A stretch of DNA of 64,000 bases from contig CM050446.2 in NCBI GenBank assembly GCA_027563935.2, forward strand, positions 31,127,501 through 31,191,500, in the 5' to 3' direction. Of this stretch, positions 43,928 to 57,082 are shown piece by piece; position 1 is the first letter of the stretch, and the number at the start of each line of letters is the position of its first letter. Below the pieces are notes generated by a model that saw only the letters and a list, made by a program, of their open reading frames with translations, searched no databases and was not told where the DNA came from. Origin of the DNA: Costus lasius. Lineage: Eukaryota; Streptophyta; Magnoliopsida; Zingiberales; Costaceae. Made by a program: the position numbers and the translations under genes.

Positions 43928-46900
43928 TTGTATTTGAGAGAATTATCGGCCTCAATAGCTTATTGAGTGTTGAGTGTTTTAATTTATGAAATATCCGGCC
44001 TTGACGGCTTATTCAATATTTTAAATTTGAGAAATATCCAGCCTTGACGGCTTATTAGATATTTTAAATTTGGGAAATACCCGGCCTCAACAGCTTAGTT
44101 GGTATTTCCATTTAAGAAATATCCAGCCTTGACGGCTTAGTGGATATTTTAATTTGAAAAAAATCCGGCCTTGACGGCTTGGTGGATATTTTAAATTTGA
44201 AAAATACCTGGCCTCAACAGCTTATTGGGTATTTAAATTTGAGAAACATTCGCCCTTGACGGCTTGGTGGATATTTTAATTTTAAAAAAATCCGGCCTTG
44301 ATGACTTGATGGATATTTTTATTTTGAGAAATATCCACCCATGACGGCTTAGTGGATATTTTAATTTTTTATGAAATATCCAATCTTGATGGATTGGCGG
44401 ATATTTTAATCTTTGGGAAATATCTGGCCTTGACAGCTTAGTGGATATTTTCATTAACTTTCGTCTTTACATGCATAACGTCGTACTGAGGAGCTACGCT
44501 CCGACGTTAAACATCGATATACACACATCTCAAACAATACTTCATTGCAGCGTACTAAGGCTAACATTTTTGGGCTTGGTGGTTTAAAATTTATTTTATT
44601 GTTATTTATTATTTTTAACTCAAAAATCATGAAATTTTTGTTGATTCATGGAGAAATTATCAATGCCACATATCTAGCTATATCCAGCTATTTTATTTCT
44701 CTTCACCCAGGTCAAAGAGTAACTACGCTGATCAAACGAGTCTTCGCCAGTGGCTTCCCAAGCCGTAAGTGGTAGAGTGTCGGCGTGCCCGATCAACGTA
44801 GAAAGACCAAAGGGACGGGACCGCGCTGCATAACTATTATTATAATTATTTATTTTATCTATTTTGTTTACTATTTATTTTTTAATTTTCTCACCCAAAA
44901 AGTAAATTTACTCTTTTGCTGCATCTTGCCTTACAAGGTTGAGACGCTGCGGCTCCTAGTGGAGGGAGCTCCGACGACAGGCATTGGCCAGAAAGGGGGT
45001 TGGTTTCGGTGAGAAAATTGGCTTTTCTGTTGCTTTCGCTTGGCGGGAGACCGGCGAGGGAAAGTGGGGCGACGAGGCGTTCACCGGGCTTCCAACGGTG
45101 GAAGCTTTGGTTGAGAGGCGTCGGCTCACAATTTTGGGCTGCTGAGACATCTGCTCATTTATGAAATGGGGAGGTGGTGAGGTCCGGTGAAGACGTTGAT
45201 GAGTTCGACGCAAGCAGGCGAGCGAGGTGAAGGGAAGGTACTGGGACTTGATGAGGTCACAACGCTATGAGCTTCCAATGGAGGAGCCCGAGCCGCTCGT
45301 GTGAAAATCGGGAGGCGGCAAAATCTGCCGATGAAGTAGGAACTATGGCGATGCTGAGCTTGATGGCGGCACTGCTCTGCTTGCCGATGGCATTGAACTT
45401 TAGATAGAGTTGGTCCTGACGGTCACTACTCCAGCTGTCCACTGGGATCAACCCACATCAGTGGAATTTGTGCTGCCAATTGGGGGGAGATCCAAGCGCG
45501 AAGGCGATTTCGGTGAAGACGTTGTAGCGAAGGATGATCCGACTGCTATGATTTAAGGCGATGGCGACTACAAGTATATCTATCGGAGCTTAATTTGGCT
45601 ATAGGTAATGTTTGAAGCTGAGTAAGATTTGTTCAAATTCTAGGATTAAAGCTCTATAATAGGTAATGTTTTAATCCAAAATCTTCTCATTCGATTTCAT
45701 GTGTTTCAATGTTATCGTCACTTGTCCAGTAATTCTTCCATCTCTTTTGACTCAACTGAGGAAATTTCACCTCTTGCGAAGAAATGAATTATAGACTGAT
45801 TTATTTCAGGGTCTTATTTTTTGCTTGTCCTTTAACAATGTTTATACATTTTTTTTTTGCCGTTTGCAGCGCCATCCTTTCACTTTTAAGTTCCTCCGAG
45901 ATAAACTCCATTTCCAGGTATCTTTGAAAAGCATATGCGGTTTGTAAAGGATAAAATTCCTTAGATAAATAAGATAAAAATCCAGCGGAGAGCAAAGTAA
46001 AAATCCTCACATAGGATATGAAAATGAAATAAAATCCTTCAATCAATATGATATATAGATCCTTGCATAGAATAGGATATAAAAATCCATGAATCGATGG
46101 GATATATTGATCCTTGCATAGATTAGGATATAAAAATCCTTACATAATTTTTATGATATAGATATCCTAGCATAGATATTTAGGATATAAAATCTAGCAT
46201 AAGAGGTTTGGGATAAAAGTCCCAACATAGATTTAGGATGCAAAATCCTAGCATGAGTTTGGGATACAAATCCTAGCATAGATAGATAGATTGGGATAAA
46301 AATCCCTGCATGAGTTTAGGATAAAAATCCTAGTATAGATAGATAGTTTGGGATAAAAAATCCCAGCATTGATAGGGGTTTGGGATAAAAATCCAAGCAT
46401 TGATAAAGGTTTGGGAGGAAAATCCCAGCATAGATAGAGGTTTGGGATAAAAATCCCAGCATAGATTTCTTTTGCGCTTCACAAAAAGAATAGATTTTTT
46501 TTTTGTTGCCTCCTTCTGCCCTTTCCTTTATTGCTCTCTTCCTTCCCGAGAGCTTTCTTTTCTTCTTTTGTTTTTGTGTTGCTCCCTCTTCCTTGCCCAG
46601 AACAATCCTTTCTCTTCTTTTTGTTTTCTACCAAGCTTTCAACAACTCCTTACTTCTCCCTCTCTTGCCGAGACTTATGCCAAGAGCTCTCCTTTGCTTT
46701 TTTTTTATTTTGCTTCTCTCTTGCTGACCCATGTAGCCAAGGTCCTCCTCTTGAGTTGTCCTTTTTTTGTTGTTTTGGATTCTTTTTATAAGAACTCATC
46801 TCCAGACCTCCCGTATGTTCACGATTGACATAATTTTTTACCTTATGTACTGCCTTCTTTTTCTTAATTTCCCTGAACTCCTTCCTTTCTTGCCATATTT

Positions 46901-46979
46901 CTTTTCTTGTGTGTACGCAGCATAATTTGCTGCAACTTATCTCTGTTGCTGAAAAAACATTTTCTTCCTCCCTTTTATG
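43928..46979. repeat. second unit of the 3-kb tandem repeat
   Basis: Y part 43928 to about 45212, X part to 46979, matching the first unit in order. The 43-bp subrepeat starts at 43996, 44039 and 44082. The region 45071-45211 is what the first unit lost. The pyrimidine-rich stretch at 46500-46900 gives repetitive open frames on both strands that are not genes. Confidence 0.75.
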
Positions 46980-47129
46980 TTGACTTATTATTTTTTTTAG
47001 AGAGTGATTTAATAAATCATGCTGCTTTCTTTCATTTTTTTTTTTTTTTTGCAATCTCCATAAGAATCAGCCATTAGTGTGTACTTCCTTAAACACTGGC
47101 AGCTCTTTTCATATTTTCCTTTTTATTCC
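46980..47129. other. AT-rich spacer
   Basis: Homology to the tandem repeat ends at 46979. A long T run lies near 47034-47050. Nothing else was recognised. Confidence 0.4.
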
Positions 47130-47640
47130 TTTTTCTTGATCATGGCAACTCGCGAGAAGGTTTCATCATAGTCCACCCCATGGACCTATCTAAATCCTTT
47201 AGCCATAAGTCTACCCTTATAGGTAACTATGTTGACATCCATGTCATTTTTCTTCTTGAACACTCATTTACACCCTACGGGTTTAACCCCATCAGGCAGC
47301 ACAACCAAATCCTAGACTTGGTTATCCGACATGGGATCCATCTCGGATCTCATGGCTTCAAGCCATCTCTCAGAGTCTGGTCTAGCGACCGCCTCATCAT
47401 AGGTCCTGGGTTCATCCTGAATGATGAAGATCCCGTCGTGTTGGGTTAGTAGTAACCCATACCTCTCTGGTTCATAATGAATCCTCCCAAACCTATGTGA
47501 GACCTATGTCTAAGCCTCCGGTTGCACAACTTGTGTAGGTGGTTTAGGTTCTATCTTAGTGTCTTGTAGTTGAACTTAGACCTCGTCCAAGTCAAATTTC
47601 CTCCCACTGACTTATATCCAGAGAAATTCCTTCTATAAAA
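47130..47640 (-). pseudogene. E6: copia pol fragment (linker and start of RT)
   Basis: The minus strand from 47640 gives the variable linker, then ERWLEAMRSEMDPMSDNQVWDL, KPVGCKWVFKKKNDMD and VDYDETFS, the conserved start of copia RT, with at least one stop. It is cut on the upper side by a gypsy LTR at about 47640 and on the lower side by spacer. Its sequence differs from E1/E2, so it is a separate old element. Confidence 0.8.
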
Positions 47641-49130
47641 AAATAATAATATATAAGATGTTGGTTCCACAGAGAGTAAGTTCAATTACTAGCAATTCTA
47701 ATATTTTTAGAAACTAAGCAAATCAAGCTGGGGTTTTGAAAACAACTTTATATAACCATAATTAAAGCAAAAATAAGAAATCAATTGCAACTACGTGGAA
47801 GGTGCTAATCGGAGAGGTATCGGGACTTTGGTATTCACCACGTTGACATATCTATCTGAACTAGAATTTATTTGATACCTGAGTTTAGCATTTTGCATAA
47901 GGAATCTTTCCTATGGTACAGATTGATCCCTTTTGTTCAGTACAATATGGTACTTATTTAAATTGATCTCCTACTCTCGTGACTTATCGATTTAAATAAG
48001 TCAAATGTGTTATGTGAAAAACCCTAACTACTTTTGTGATAGGGGTTCACAAGTGGATCTGCCAACACGATCCTTGCGGTCAAAAGCATGTCAACTAACA
48101 CAGAAAATTACTTGGTCAAGGTAATATTATGAAATCAGTACAACTAAGTAAAATATGCTTAGATAAAACTCAAAATATCAAAACAAATTCAGTTCACATG
48201 ATAGATAATATCAACGGGCTTCAACCAAGTCCCGATTAAACGTTTACACTACTATAGCCATACAAATCAACATAGATCTCTCCAAGATCAATGTAGCTTT
48301 TCAACAATGATAGTGCCATAATCACAAGATCAATGTAGCTTTTCAACAAAAATTTCAAGAAAATTCCCAACGAAAAAGAAAGCAGCCGGCAGCTCAAAGG
48401 AATCTCATCCAAAGAAATCCACTCAAAAGCTCCAAAAATTTGATCCCAAATCGAACATAAAATAGCCTAGTACTGATAAAGAATCCAAAGAATGCTACTA
48501 GGGAAGGATTGCTCACTATTTTAGGAGTTTTCTGGTTAGAGTCAAGTGCCGGCGACAAAACCATTACCGGAGACAAAACCCTTGTTCTTTAGGTCGTCCA
48601 TGATTTTCCATGAAATATGGCTAGAAGCTCATCGAAGGACCAACGAAAAGGTCCATCGGTGATGGAGGAAGGCTAGAAGGGAAGATTCATCTCTTGGAGA
48701 AGAGGAAATCAAGTGAAGTTCGGGCTTCATGAGTGAGGGCGTGAAACCTAACTTTCACCTATGATGTTTAAACCTAGGTCATCACAGTTCGTGAGTCATT
48801 CACGGCTACAGTCGTGATTCTTTCTATGCCTAATCTCTATGGCAAAATAATACTCATGTCCCGTGATGGACTCATGGCCGTGATCGTGAAACTCTCTATG
48901 GATTTTGGCCTTCTGACGATTTCTCCAGCCTTAAGATTCACGGCCTGTGACTCACTCACGGTCATGCTCGTGAATGTCTCATCTGACACTTGTACTTCAA
49001 ATAAAAATTTTCCAAAAAATTCCTACGTATAAAACAACTAATTTAGAGATTTTTCATCAATAAAAATTCATCAAATCATGTTGCAAAAAAATCCTAAAAA
49101 TTTTAAAAAAATCAAAACCTAAAACTTAAG
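47641..49130 (-). repeat. tRNA-Asp-type gypsy LTR, probably the 3' LTR of E4
   Basis: Shares landmarks with the LTRs at 32726 and 62693: TTCCACAGAGAGTAAG, CATAAGGAATCTTTCCTATGG and TCTCCTACTCTCGTGAC, in the same order. Its lower tip is missing. CACGG/CCGTGA words occur at about 48790-48990. On its upper side the sequence continues as the 3' end of the E4 interior. The upper boundary is approximate. Confidence 0.6.
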
Positions 49131-49951
49131 ACTATAAGAGTCAGAAATTTGGGTTGCCTAGAAAAAAACGTTTGTTTAAGGTCATTAGCTCCACCAATGC
49201 TTTAGGTCATGGCAGAGTTGGTGAATAAGTGGCATAATAGAGAGTATATCATCTTCTGTCTTTCCTCCGTCTCAAGAGTTTGCCCACCAAAGTATATATC
49301 CAGTTAAATAGGTGGATCAATGTCGCAGTGGCCATTACATGCATACAAAAATAAAAGTTAAAGTCATGCAAAGAATACCTAATAATTTTTTTACATTTAT
49401 CCAAAAGTAATATCATGCGTTCTTCCTTTAGATTTATATCAACAATTGGAAGAAGATTGGAATTAAGATCCAAAAATTCATACCTTGGATTGCTCTAGAA
49501 GTTTTCAAATTTCACATTGAGTTTTTCACTTACCTCTTATGTCAATATGATCAAGTATCTCATGTGCTATCATCTTCTGGGTACTTGTGGTTGGATTTGA
49601 ATCAAATAATATTTCAGCTACCTCATCATCATTATCCTCTTCATCATCTATCACGCAAATTCCTAATGGATTTTTCAGGAGAAAAAGAATTGATAGTTCA
49701 TATGGTGGTGGTGGTGGAATATGCACATGATCCTCTTTCTCATCTTTCTCCTCAATTTCTTTCTCGGGATACTCCATCTTAACACTATCAAATTAATCCC
49801 CATCTATCTTGCTAGTTCTTATATGAGACTCCTTAAATTCCTCATCCTTCTTCTCACAAGTCTCCAAAAGTTTAAATTTTTCTTCAAATATATCCCAAGT
49901 ATTTGTATTGCAAGACACTATGTTATGTGAGAGGGGACTGGATGGCTGGTA
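49131..49951 (-). pseudogene. 3' part of the E4 interior with gag-like frame end
   Basis: Just below 49951 the gag-like frame of 59513-60092 continues on the minus strand (YQPSSPLSHNIVSC) for about 55 codons to a stop. A short acidic frame follows (49777-49526, EEKDEKEDHVHIPPPPPYEL). Further down, frames are broken. Near 49180 the minus strand reads ALVELMTLNKR, resembling the non-coding or terminal region before 3' LTRs of Athila-type elements. No protease or RT was found. Confidence 0.5.
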
Positions 49952-49956
49952 AAGTA

Positions 49957-52381
49957 TGTTGGGGAATGCCGGGTGTAATTTAAAATTTTGCAGTCCCAGG
50001 ACGCAGCGGAAGAAGCATTACACCCGAAACACATTCTTTTCCCAAGGATCCATGCGAGAGAGAGAACACAAGGATGTGTTAGGGTTAGTACCTCTATTGC
50101 TTGTTAGGATGAAGGTGCCAAGTTGAAGACGCTCACGTGCTCGTCCTCTACAAGTATCCACGCGTCGACCTTCTCAACGTTGCTCCCTTCCACGCTCGGT
50201 GCTAGCCTCGGGAAGAGAAGATCACCTCTCGGAATCTCCTTCTCCTTCCTCCTTGCTCTTCACGCCAACTTGTCTCCTTGCTTGGAGACTCTCGGCCAAA
50301 GACAAGAGGAAGAGAAGAGAGGGTGGCGCTCCACAAGAAGAAGAGGGCGGCTTGAATTCTAGGGCTTGCGCAACTCCAAGTTGCCTTTTCCTCAAGAAGA
50401 ATTCTGCACTTGATGTTCATCCAATGATCATCCAAATCGTCATCACAAGAGGGGGTGCATACCCCTTCTTTTATAACCGACCAAGCCAAACCGCCACCTC
50501 TCTTTCCTTCTATGCTCTTGGCGCAATTCCTCCAAGGAATTTCCATAAGAGTTCAGCCACATCCTCTCTTGAATAGGCGCAACATGAAGCATGGAAAGAA
50601 TCTAGCTTCTTGCCTTATCAAGAGAGGTAATTTGAGTTCCAATTCAATTAGGACTTTCCATATATGATTGGCCAAATCATTGCTTGAATAAATCAAGCCA
50701 TATTTGCCAACATATCAGCCCCACACGTCCAAGATAGTTTCCACTTGAGGAAACAACTTTCCAAAAGGATTCATACACCCCAATTGGCGCAAATTCCATA
50801 TATGGAATTATCCCATGCGCCAAGTGTATTTCCAACTCCTATTAGGATTCAAACTTGCCTCAATTAGATTTAATCCACAATCCCTAATTGGATTTGTATC
50901 TCAACACTAATTAGGCCCATGGAAATAAATCCTTATTGGATTAGGATTTGCGCCCAACACAATGAGCCTTATCCAATTCTCTTTAGTATTTGAATCCTAG
51001 TTGGATTAGGATTTGCGCCCAACCACTATGGGCCTTATCCAAATCTAATTCTCATTAGGATTTGAATCCTAATTAGATTAGGATTCTCATTTCTAGTAGA
51101 ATTAGAATTCCAACTCCTAATTGAATTAGGATTCTAACTCCTAGTTGGAATAGGACTCTATTTCCCAATAGGGTTAGGATTCTAACTCCTAATTAAATTA
51201 GGATTCCAACTCCTAGTTGGATTAGGATTCCAATTCCTAATAGGGTCAGGATTCCAACTCCTAATTAGATTAGGATTCCAACTCCTAGTTGGATTAGGAT
51301 TCCAATTCCTAATAGGATTAGGATTCCAACTCCTAATTAGATTAGGATTCGAATCCAACATGGTATATAATCCCTTGTTCAAGTCCAACTTGACTAGGAT
51401 ACATATACAAACTCATGAATCCCAATTGGACTCAGATTCAACCATGAATCTGTCTTGGACTCAGAATAATGAACTCAAATATATTCCAAGATTTCCAGAT
51501 CATAAAACAACGTCAAGAGTCTATTGCGTGTGACCCGGTAGGATCCTAATGACGATAGCAATGATGATTGAATATCATCATAAGTAGTGAGAGGTATCTA
51601 GCAACACATCACTACTACCCATGTCATAGGACTTAAGTCATCTGGCAACAACTCCCTAACAAGCAACGAGGATTCCCATGCATTCTAGATCCCTTTGCCT
51701 AAACTGATATCCTGCCATTGGATTAGTCTCAAGTTTATTATCCAATGCATTGGTCATGACTCAACAAGTGTGGCCACACTTTCCTGTCATGCACCAATAA
51801 GGTGGGGCGCCCCGAGGTGGATATCATGCTTCCTCGGAAGGAAGGGGCAAATCCTACTATTGGTCATCCATGTCTCTACATGACTTATGACATGCTCAAT
51901 GACAGTCGTTTTGATCACCCATTTACGGAGAGACGTAAAATTGTATCAAAACATACCCATCATCATATCTAGACATGAATACCTCAAGTCTAAGGATCAA
52001 TGCAAACCTCTTGCATGTGAGATTGACTTGTTGACTAGACAAGTCAATCCTCACGGTGGATCACTCCAGTGCATTCAATGCACCTGTATGTCTGCGTTAC
52101 TGTGCCCCGCACCTAACCAGCCCTTACACCAGTCTCACATGCACCAAAGCTGTCCCATATCGGCTAAGGCACCTTGACCGGGGATTACTTATGAGAATGG
52201 ATCCAATCCAAACTCCTGGGACATTATCTATGCAATTCAATACATCAACGCAGGTAAAGCAATCTGCATAATAACGACCATGCCTTTATTGATTATATCA
52301 ATTTCATTAATTCTATCGAAGTACATTTAAACAATGCCTGACCATGTCCATACATTGGTCTGCAGGGCATATACACCAACA
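49957..52381 (-). repeat. 3' LTR of E3 (2425 bp)
   Basis: TATA-like TTATAAAAGAAG (minus) at about 50466-50476, donor AG^GTACTA at 50091/50090, and an internal array of ATTAGGATTCCAACTCCTA words at about 50985-51360. Confidence 0.95.
50985..51360. repeat. short tandem array of TTAGGATTCCAACTCC in the E3 3' LTR
   Basis: About 25-30 base units alternating ATTAGGATTCCAACTCCTAA and CTAGTTGGATTAGGATTCCA. The same array is in the other LTR at about 58111-58486. Confidence 0.8.
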
Positions 52382-54790
52382 ATCTCCCACTTGCACTAAG
52401 ACCAAGGGCAACTGAATTTATTCAGTCCCATGTCTCTAGTATGACATATTTAGCTTCCGCTGCGCCAGAGGCTATGTCAGTGGGTTTTTCCAGATTGCTA
52501 TCTGTGTTTATTTTAACAAGTTTGAATCATCATCTTTATCCATGATCTCTAAGATCAGATGATATCGCTGCAGTACATACTTGAGTGCTAAGTTCCTTTA
52601 CACATGCTTACGGCCCCAGTAAGAACTATACTGGACCATCAAGCATCAGGGACTAAATCAAGTTCAAATGAATGAAGCTGCTTCCTTGGCTGCCACAAGA
52701 AGCTGCAATGTACTCAGCCTTATTGTAGAATTTGCCACTGCAGTTTGCATAAAGCTCTTTCAGCCAACAACACCACATCAAGGCAAAAAGCAAATCCTAA
52801 CTGTGAATGATAGTCATTAGACCGGAACGAAGTGTCAGTGTACCCAGTACACAAAGTTCTTCCTGTCTATCACAGACTAAAATTCAATCCTTTATACTTC
52901 CCAAGTACGAAGGATTGCTTTCACAGCTATCCAGTGTTTGAACACTAGGATCTGATTGAAACTTACTGGCCATGCTCCAAGCATTCGCCACACATAGTCT
53001 TGTGCTAGTTGCACAAAACATGATCTATCCTATACCCAATGTATTAGGACTATAGAATCATGTTGTCTCTCTCCTGCTGTGTCAAAAGACATTGCATCAT
53101 GGAGAGAATCAAACCATGTCTCTCTGGAAGGTATCATCCTTTGGAATTATCCAATATGAACCTCTCCAGAATCTCTTGGATGAACGTAGATTGACTAAAG
53201 GGCAATGACTTTCTTGGATCCCAGTTGATCCACATGCCTAGGATGTAGGCTGCATTCCCTAGGTCATTCTTTTCGAAATACATTCCAAGCCTGTACTTCA
53301 CCGCGTGAAGAGCTGGGATGTCATTTCAAGTGAGGAGAATATCGTCAATCAATTAGAACAAGAAACATTATGATGCTCCTACTGATCTTCTTGTAAACAC
53401 AGGATACTTGTATAATACCATACATATCTTTATGGTGACTGTATGAAAATATTTTGGCTATTTCCATCTAGACATCCTCTTCCAGACGTCCATTAAGAAA
53501 AGAAATTTTCATAACAACACGCTATAACAGAACATGCAATTATAACAAGTAGATACCTAATGGACTCAAACAAAGCTATCGGTGAAAAATTTCATCACTA
53601 TCTACCCAGTGGACTTATCCGAAATTTCATTCACTAGCTTGTCATCATAGGTAACAATGTTACCTTTCATGTCTATCTTCCAAGAAGATCCACATACAGT
53701 CTCTGGATGTTACCCCTTTGGCGGCTCAATCAAGTCCCACACTTGATTAGCAGACATGGAGTCCATTACGGTTCTTATGGCGCTCAGCCATTTCTTAGAA
53801 TCTGGTCCACTGACTGCTTCCATTTCCTCATAAGTCTTTAGGTTCATCCTAGATGAAAAATTCGTCATGCCCACAACCTGTGAGAGTATTTCGAATCCAT
53901 TCAGACTCATGTGATTCCTGTGTTACTTGAACCTCAGGTTGACTTTCAACCTGCATGTGTGATTCTACTCTCCATTTGTGTCTAACTGTATTGTGGTTGA
54001 TTTTTGGACCTTGTCCTAATCAAATCTACTCCCACTATCTTCTTTCAAAAAGATATCTCCTCAAGAAAGACAGCAGTTTGAGCAACAAATATTTTTGTTC
54101 TCATCGGGATAGAAGTAGCACTCTCAGTGCCCCACAAATACACACTATGGAGTGTCAGAACAGTTGCTTGCATGGCCTGTAAAGGAAGTAAATTTGCATG
54201 ACTATTCAAAGATGGAACCACATCCAATGTGTTCCCTTTTCTTTCTTTGAATTTCACCACACAGTTGTGGTGTTCCAAGTAAGCTGTGAGACAACCCCAC
54301 ACTCCTCAAGATAGTCATCACATTTTTCACTTCCCACTTTGATCCAATCAAAGGGTTTTAATAGATTCTCCAATTCGATTCTATACTTCATTCTTTAACT
54401 TCTTGGATTTCTCCAAAATTACGTGTTGGATATAACATATCCCAACTTAATGAAGTATACCACTTGGTGCTTGTCTCCATGGGTCTACACACATTGCTGT
54501 GTACTAGATCCAACAAGCATCTAACCTCTCTCTCCTTCCTAAATGAAGGTAGCATCTGTCATCTTGTCCATTAGACAAGGCTCACATACATCATAACCCT
54601 GAAAGGATAATGATCCCAATAGTCCATGGACTTTTGGATGTGACTTTTGTCTTATGGCCCAAGAGACAATGCAAAGAGATGGTATTGATTGAATCATTGG
54701 ATTTGATCTATTCAGTGTTACACACAGAACTACAAGCTATTATCAATTGTACCACTACTATAGAACATTCCAGATATAAAGAAATACCAA
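52382..54790 (-). pseudogene. decayed copia integrase-RT-RNase H region of E3
   Basis: Recognisable pieces on the minus strand from high to low: a KMTDATF piece of the integrase zinc region near 54560 and a DYLEECGVVSQLT-like core remnant near 54300; KIFVAQTAVFLEE near 54080; linker and RT start at 53910-53710 (EAVSGPDSKKWLSAIRTVMDSMSANQVWDLI); the RT box as LIDDILL near 53340; and the PLAQRK-like tail near 52450. The stretch between the integrase zinc region and core is shortened, so catalytic parts are missing. Stops and frame changes are dense. Confidence 0.8.
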
Positions 54791-55019
54791 TTTATTTCAA
54801 ACTGAAAATCCATTCAAAATAATGGACATAATGTTCTAATACAAAAGCTAGTACATAATAGCAAAGTTCTAGTTGAAGTCTTTGAAGGTAGTGAGATGAC
54901 ATCAACAGCAGCATCCAATGCTCCGTCCCTGACTCGAATGTCGATCCACCAAGCCTTATTGTCCTACTTCTTTTGAGCCCCTGCATATGAAAAACATATG
55001 TAAGCTCCTCATGCAGTAC
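54791..55019 (-). pseudogene. decayed protease region of E3
   Basis: The frame at 54986-54792 (MQGLKRSRTIRL...) follows the E1 stretch after the protease active site (VQELKRRRQVG). The LDTA motif itself is replaced by LLLIHGY-type sequence, so no active site remains. Confidence 0.6.
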
Positions 55020-55574
55020 CTAGTACCCATGAATAAGAAGTAGACATAAAGACCTCAGTAACACAATACCTGAAGCAGATGGATAACATCCCTTCTTTTG
55101 TGCCATGCTCTTCCTGGGCCTTAATCCATCCTGAAATTTCCATGCATTCCCAGTCTTCCGAAGTTTTAGCTTCGAAGATACGGAACCATAGTCATTCCTA
55201 GATTCAGGCAAACACCCAGAAGATCCAACAACACTCTCTAGATCACTATTTGAAGTGCCTGGTGTGAAGAGACGTCGAAGATGTATGATCATATCATAGA
55301 TCCCCATCTCATCACACTCAACCTGGACCTCAGGGGTCAAGCACCTCAAAACAAGAGCAGTGTAATGTTCACTATCCACACAATGTTCAAGATAGACATT
55401 CCACTCCCACTCTGTACAAAAATATATACAAGGTTGGGTTGGAGGTCTTTCAAGAAGATATACCATATTCTCATGTTCTAGAAGTTTGGACAAAAGTCTG
55501 AACCATCTTGTCCAATTTGTTCCATCCAGTTTATTTTTAAGAAGTTTCAATCTAGGTTCAGGAGATGGAATCAT
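55020..55574 (-). pseudogene. copia gag of E3, knuckle lost
   Basis: A 184-codon frame, MIPSPEPRLKLLKNKLDGTN, follows gag features of the family (DGTNWTRWFRLLSKLLEHEN, LVLRCLTPEVQ, MIIHLRRLF), then a C-terminal part in which the CCHC knuckle is absent (NAWKFQDG in its place). The middle of gag is deleted compared with E1/E5. The start codon follows an acceptor TTGCTTATTGTAG. It is unlikely to make a working Gag. Confidence 0.7.
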
Positions 55575-55737
55575 CTACAATAAGCAAACAAGCAAAATAA
55601 GTACTATGATAAAGCATTTAACAAGGACTTTAAAATTAAATGCTATACTCCTACTATTTCCTTAACAAGTTGATAACTCTCAAAACTCAACTTGGAAATA
55701 CATGAGTAGGATCCTAATTTCACGCGAGGTCTCCGCG

Positions 55738-56078
55738 ACTCACGAGGGTGAGTTGAGATGCACAGAGAGTCTCATGCTTCCTTAGGTAGGCATGCCAGCC
55801 AATTGTGCCGCGCACAATTCCTCTTAGTTAAGACAGACTAGGCGCCCTGTGTCCAGCGAGGGCTGGATACAACACAGAACCCTATCCTCTCAACAGCTGC
55901 CTCTAGTGATTCATCATGTCAGTGACATATGAAAAACTAGTCAAGTCTGGTCCTAACCGTTATGCCCAGGGCCAACGAATTTCCTTGCGAAGGCACGCCC
56001 AGGTTAAAACTGGACTGGGGAAATCATTGTCACCACACACCTCCTAAAGATAAGTGGGTGTGTCCCACGAGGGTGGGA
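55738..56078 (-). promoter_or_regulatory. cluster of leader stem-loops (E3)
   Basis: Hairpins 55738-55753 (ACTCAC/GTGAGT), 55801-55819 (AATTGTGC/GCACAATT), 55852-55867 (TCCAGC/GCTGGA) and 56063-56078 (TCCCAC/GTGGGA). The three GAGG-loop hairpins keep their loop; stems differ from E5 but remain paired. The 55852 hairpin has the outer CTGTG/CACAG stem and TACAA bulge. Confidence 0.6.
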
Positions 56079-57069
56079 AACAGTTCACAACACCACCGAT
56101 CGATAGTTTGATGAGGGCTACGCGTTAGAAGGCTATTGACTTGATATTGTATTGAGAGTTTTTGCATGTTTTATTCTTTTCTAGCATGCAGTTTTCCTAT
56201 GGTTATGGCAGCAAAGGAAAAACATCACAGGCATGCTATGGACAGAATAATAAACCATCACAGGCATGCTCTTTTGGTCGATATGGTCATAGCCCTTTTC
56301 ATACACATAACTTGTCATGAGCCATGTGACATGTTATTGTGCATCCAAGGGTTGCGAGTCCCTGAAGCAAATCAGCCCATGCCAGAAGCCGAAAGCAAGT
56401 GTCCTTCCTTCAGCCGCAAGTCCATCACCACGCTTCTAAAGCTGGCGCTACTCTGATATCGGTTGAAGAAGACACCTTGTTCTTTTTGATGAACCTTAAC
56501 CTATCTCATGTAAACAATTCTACATCTATTCTAAGGAAAGATGAAAATTTTACATCAAGAAGGGGAGAACCACACGCAGGTGGTAGAAAGATTTTACAAG
56601 CATTCATCTCAGGTGGAAACATGCTTCCACATCACAACACAGGAGGGCACTCGCTATGACCATATCAACCCATGGAAGAGACAAGTGGCGCATATACAAA
56701 ATTCGAAAAACCGGAATAATCAAATTTTATCCCCTTATGCGCCAACTTCATCCAAAGCACTCTCTCAATCAAATTTATGTTAAAATTGGGATCAAGTTTC
56801 ATGATGATTTCATGGATCCTATCGGCTGGCAATTTTGTCAGATCAAGAGACCCGTCCAGTCCGAAGACACAATGCCCGTCCTACTTGACAAAACTACGTG
56901 CGCCTTTGGTCTTAAATCCATCATAAACACAATCCAAATTTCGGCCATAAAAATTGATAAAAGAAGTTTGGATGAAAGCGCCTTCTAGGTGAAACGCGCA
57001 TGGATGAACGAAAAATTTTCCAAAAATTTTTCACACAAGCAAACGTACACCTTGTGTTTCTCGCAAGTA

Positions 57070-57081
57070 CCTCTGATACCA
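57070..57081 (-). promoter_or_regulatory. primer binding site of E3
   Basis: The minus strand reads TGGTATCAGAGG, one base from the LTR; initiator Met type with one mismatch at the end. Confidence 0.9.
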
Positions 57082-57082
57082 C

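Noticed and set aside
50123..50576. Open frames present identically in both E3 LTRs (also 57249-57702)
   Set aside because: They lie in the R/U5 part of the LTR, overlap on both strands and match no family; duplication reflects the LTR pair.
51000..51360. Regularly spaced repeats that might suggest a CRISPR array
   Set aside because: Units are contiguous and degenerate, inside a plant LTR, with no unique spacers.
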